Both the position numbers and the translations under genes were made by a program. A DNA stretch of 5,726 nt from contig PKYZ01000234.1 in assembly GCA_003132865.1 (NCBI GenBank), forward strand, positions 1-5,726, read 5' to 3'. Within the stretch, counting starts at the first letter, position 1; each line of letters opens with the position of its first letter. Shown here piece after piece: positions 5,163-5,726 of the stretch. A model generated the notes under the pieces. It had not been told where the DNA came from, did no database searches, and was given only the letters and a program-made list of their open reading frames with translations. Source of the stretch: Bryobacterales bacterium. Its GTDB lineage: Bacteria; Acidobacteriota; Terriglobia; Bryobacterales; Bryobacteraceae.

Positions 5163-5563
5163 CCGAGCCGGTCTGGGTGGACCCGGCAGCCGTCACACGC
5201 TTTCACGGCGATAGCCTGATCGAATTCGGAGGCTCACCTGGAATCCGCGACCCAGGCGCCATCGAGTCGGCGCTGGCCAGACCTCGAAACCTATTTGCCT
5301 ACGGGGAACCGGATCTGTGCGATCTGGCGGCCGCATACACCGCCGGGCTGTGCCAGAACCATTGCCAGAGCCATGGATTCGTGGATGGCAACAAGCGCAC
5401 TGCTTTCCTAACCGGATTCGTTTTCCTATACGAGAACGGCTACACCATCCTGGCCGAGCAGGCTGAAGTGATCGCCGCCATGCTGTCGCTCGCCGACCAC
5501 ACGCTCGATGAAACCGGTTACGCCGCGTGGTTGCGGGAGCACACCGCTCTTAACCAGCCATGA
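5159..5563 (+). CDS. doc: Doc-family (death-on-curing, Fic fold) toxin
   Basis: A 134-residue Fic-fold toxin; phage P1 Doc has 126. The core motif SHGFVDGNKRTAF (71-83) matches the Doc form HxFx(D/N)(G/A)NKR: His72, Phe74, Asp76, Asn78, Lys79 and Arg80 are all present. The Doc version has Lys where AMP-transferring Fic proteins have Gly. P1 Doc is known to phosphorylate EF-Tu and so stop translation, and the same reaction is inferred here. Other Doc features are the early GIRDPGAIESALARP (28-42), where Doc proteins read 'G.RD...ESAL..P', and the DLAAAYTAGLCQNH helix (55-68) before the motif. The start is TTG 5159, inside the antitoxin stop (TTGA overlap). It fits the family N-terminus, and the weak codon should keep toxin output below antitoxin. 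The stop overlaps the ATG of the next gene. All catalytic residues are intact, so it should be active. Confidence 0.93.
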   Translation: MTEPVWVDPAAVTRFHGDSLIEFGGSPGIRDPGAIESALARPRNLFAYGEPDLCDLAAAYTAGLCQNHCQSHGFVDGNKRTAFLTGFVFLYENGYTILAEQAEVIAAMLSLADHTLDETGYAAWLREHTALNQP

Positions 5564-5726
5564 ACCCCATGCCGCGGCGCATCGAAACCCATCTGCTGGA
5601 TGGCCCGGCGGGCAAACTCGAAGCCTTGCTCGAAGCACCGGAGGACACGACCCCGCGCGCCGCGGCGCTGGTCTGCCATCCCCATCCGTTGTTTGGCGGC
5701 ACTATGCACAGTGCGGCTCCGCCGCA
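5560..5726 (+). CDS. Alpha/beta hydrolase, N-terminal fragment (cut by window edge)
   Basis: The frame opens at ATG 5560, overlapping the toxin stop as ATGA, and continues to the window end (55 codons), so the C-terminus is missing. A second ATG at 5569 is an equally possible start. The start of the protein, ETHLLDGPAGKLEALLEAP, followed by AAALVCHPHPLFGGTMH, is typical of a family of small bacterial alpha/beta hydrolases (dienelactone-hydrolase-like, 'CHPHPxxGGTM'), in which this segment forms the first strands and the HPHP oxyanion loop. The catalytic Ser and His lie beyond the edge. After GGTMH, relatives usually read NKVV, but here it is SAAPP, which may be divergence or a sequence error near the end. 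The substrate is unknown. Overlap with the toxin suggests coupled translation, though the gene may also have its own promoter inside doc. Confidence 0.78.
   Translation, partial: MNPMPRRIETHLLDGPAGKLEALLEAPEDTTPRAAALVCHPHPLFGGTMHSAAPP

Overview
The window reads as chromosomal DNA of a GC-rich Gram-negative bacterium, most likely an acidobacterium of the Solibacter/Bryobacter kind. This is inferred from the ECF sigma type, a secreted HExxH protein of a kind I associate with that phylum, a BamD with a long Ala/Pro/Lys tail, and a BamD - receiver - YajQ gene string. No marker gene fixes the taxonomy. I see seven full-length protein genes, two genes cut by the window edges, and one probable gene remnant. 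No rRNA, tRNA, CRISPR array or insertion sequence is visible.

Left part (1-1215). A secreted zincin-like protein runs leftward out of the window. It is divergent from an ECF sigma factor of the Sigma70_ECF/TIGR02999 type, and the two share a short region of about 80 bp. No anti-sigma factor or kinase gene is seen next to the sigma gene. The 429-bp gap at 1216-1644 holds a broken minus-strand coding tail (a possible phage-type HTH/terminase-small-subunit-like remnant), a perfect 11-bp tandem duplication, and an extended -10 promoter just before the next gene.

Central block (1645-4871), all on the plus strand. It contains rpe (ribulose-phosphate 3-epimerase), bamD (lipoprotein of the beta-barrel assembly machine), a single-domain response regulator whose stop/start overlaps bamD as TAATG, and yajQ (c-di-GMP-binding family) 5 nt further on. 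bamD, the receiver and yajQ look like one tight transcription unit. The receiver has Gly where the phosphoacceptor Asp should be, while its other active-site residues are kept. It therefore looks like a phosphorylation-independent receiver placed between an outer-membrane assembly gene and a c-di-GMP effector gene.

Right part (4872-5726). A type II toxin-antitoxin module starts from a near-consensus promoter that overlaps inverted repeats and seems to give a leaderless GTG-start mRNA. The antitoxin is ribbon-helix-helix-like rather than the classical Phd, and the toxin is a Doc/Fic-family protein with an intact HxFxDGNKR motif. The toxin starts at TTG, overlaps the antitoxin by 4 nt, and overlaps by ATGA the start of an alpha/beta-hydrolase gene that runs off the window.

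The strongest candidates for something little described are the degenerate receiver between bamD and yajQ, and the RHH-Doc module with a leaderless, self-overlapping promoter/operator that is coupled to a hydrolase gene.
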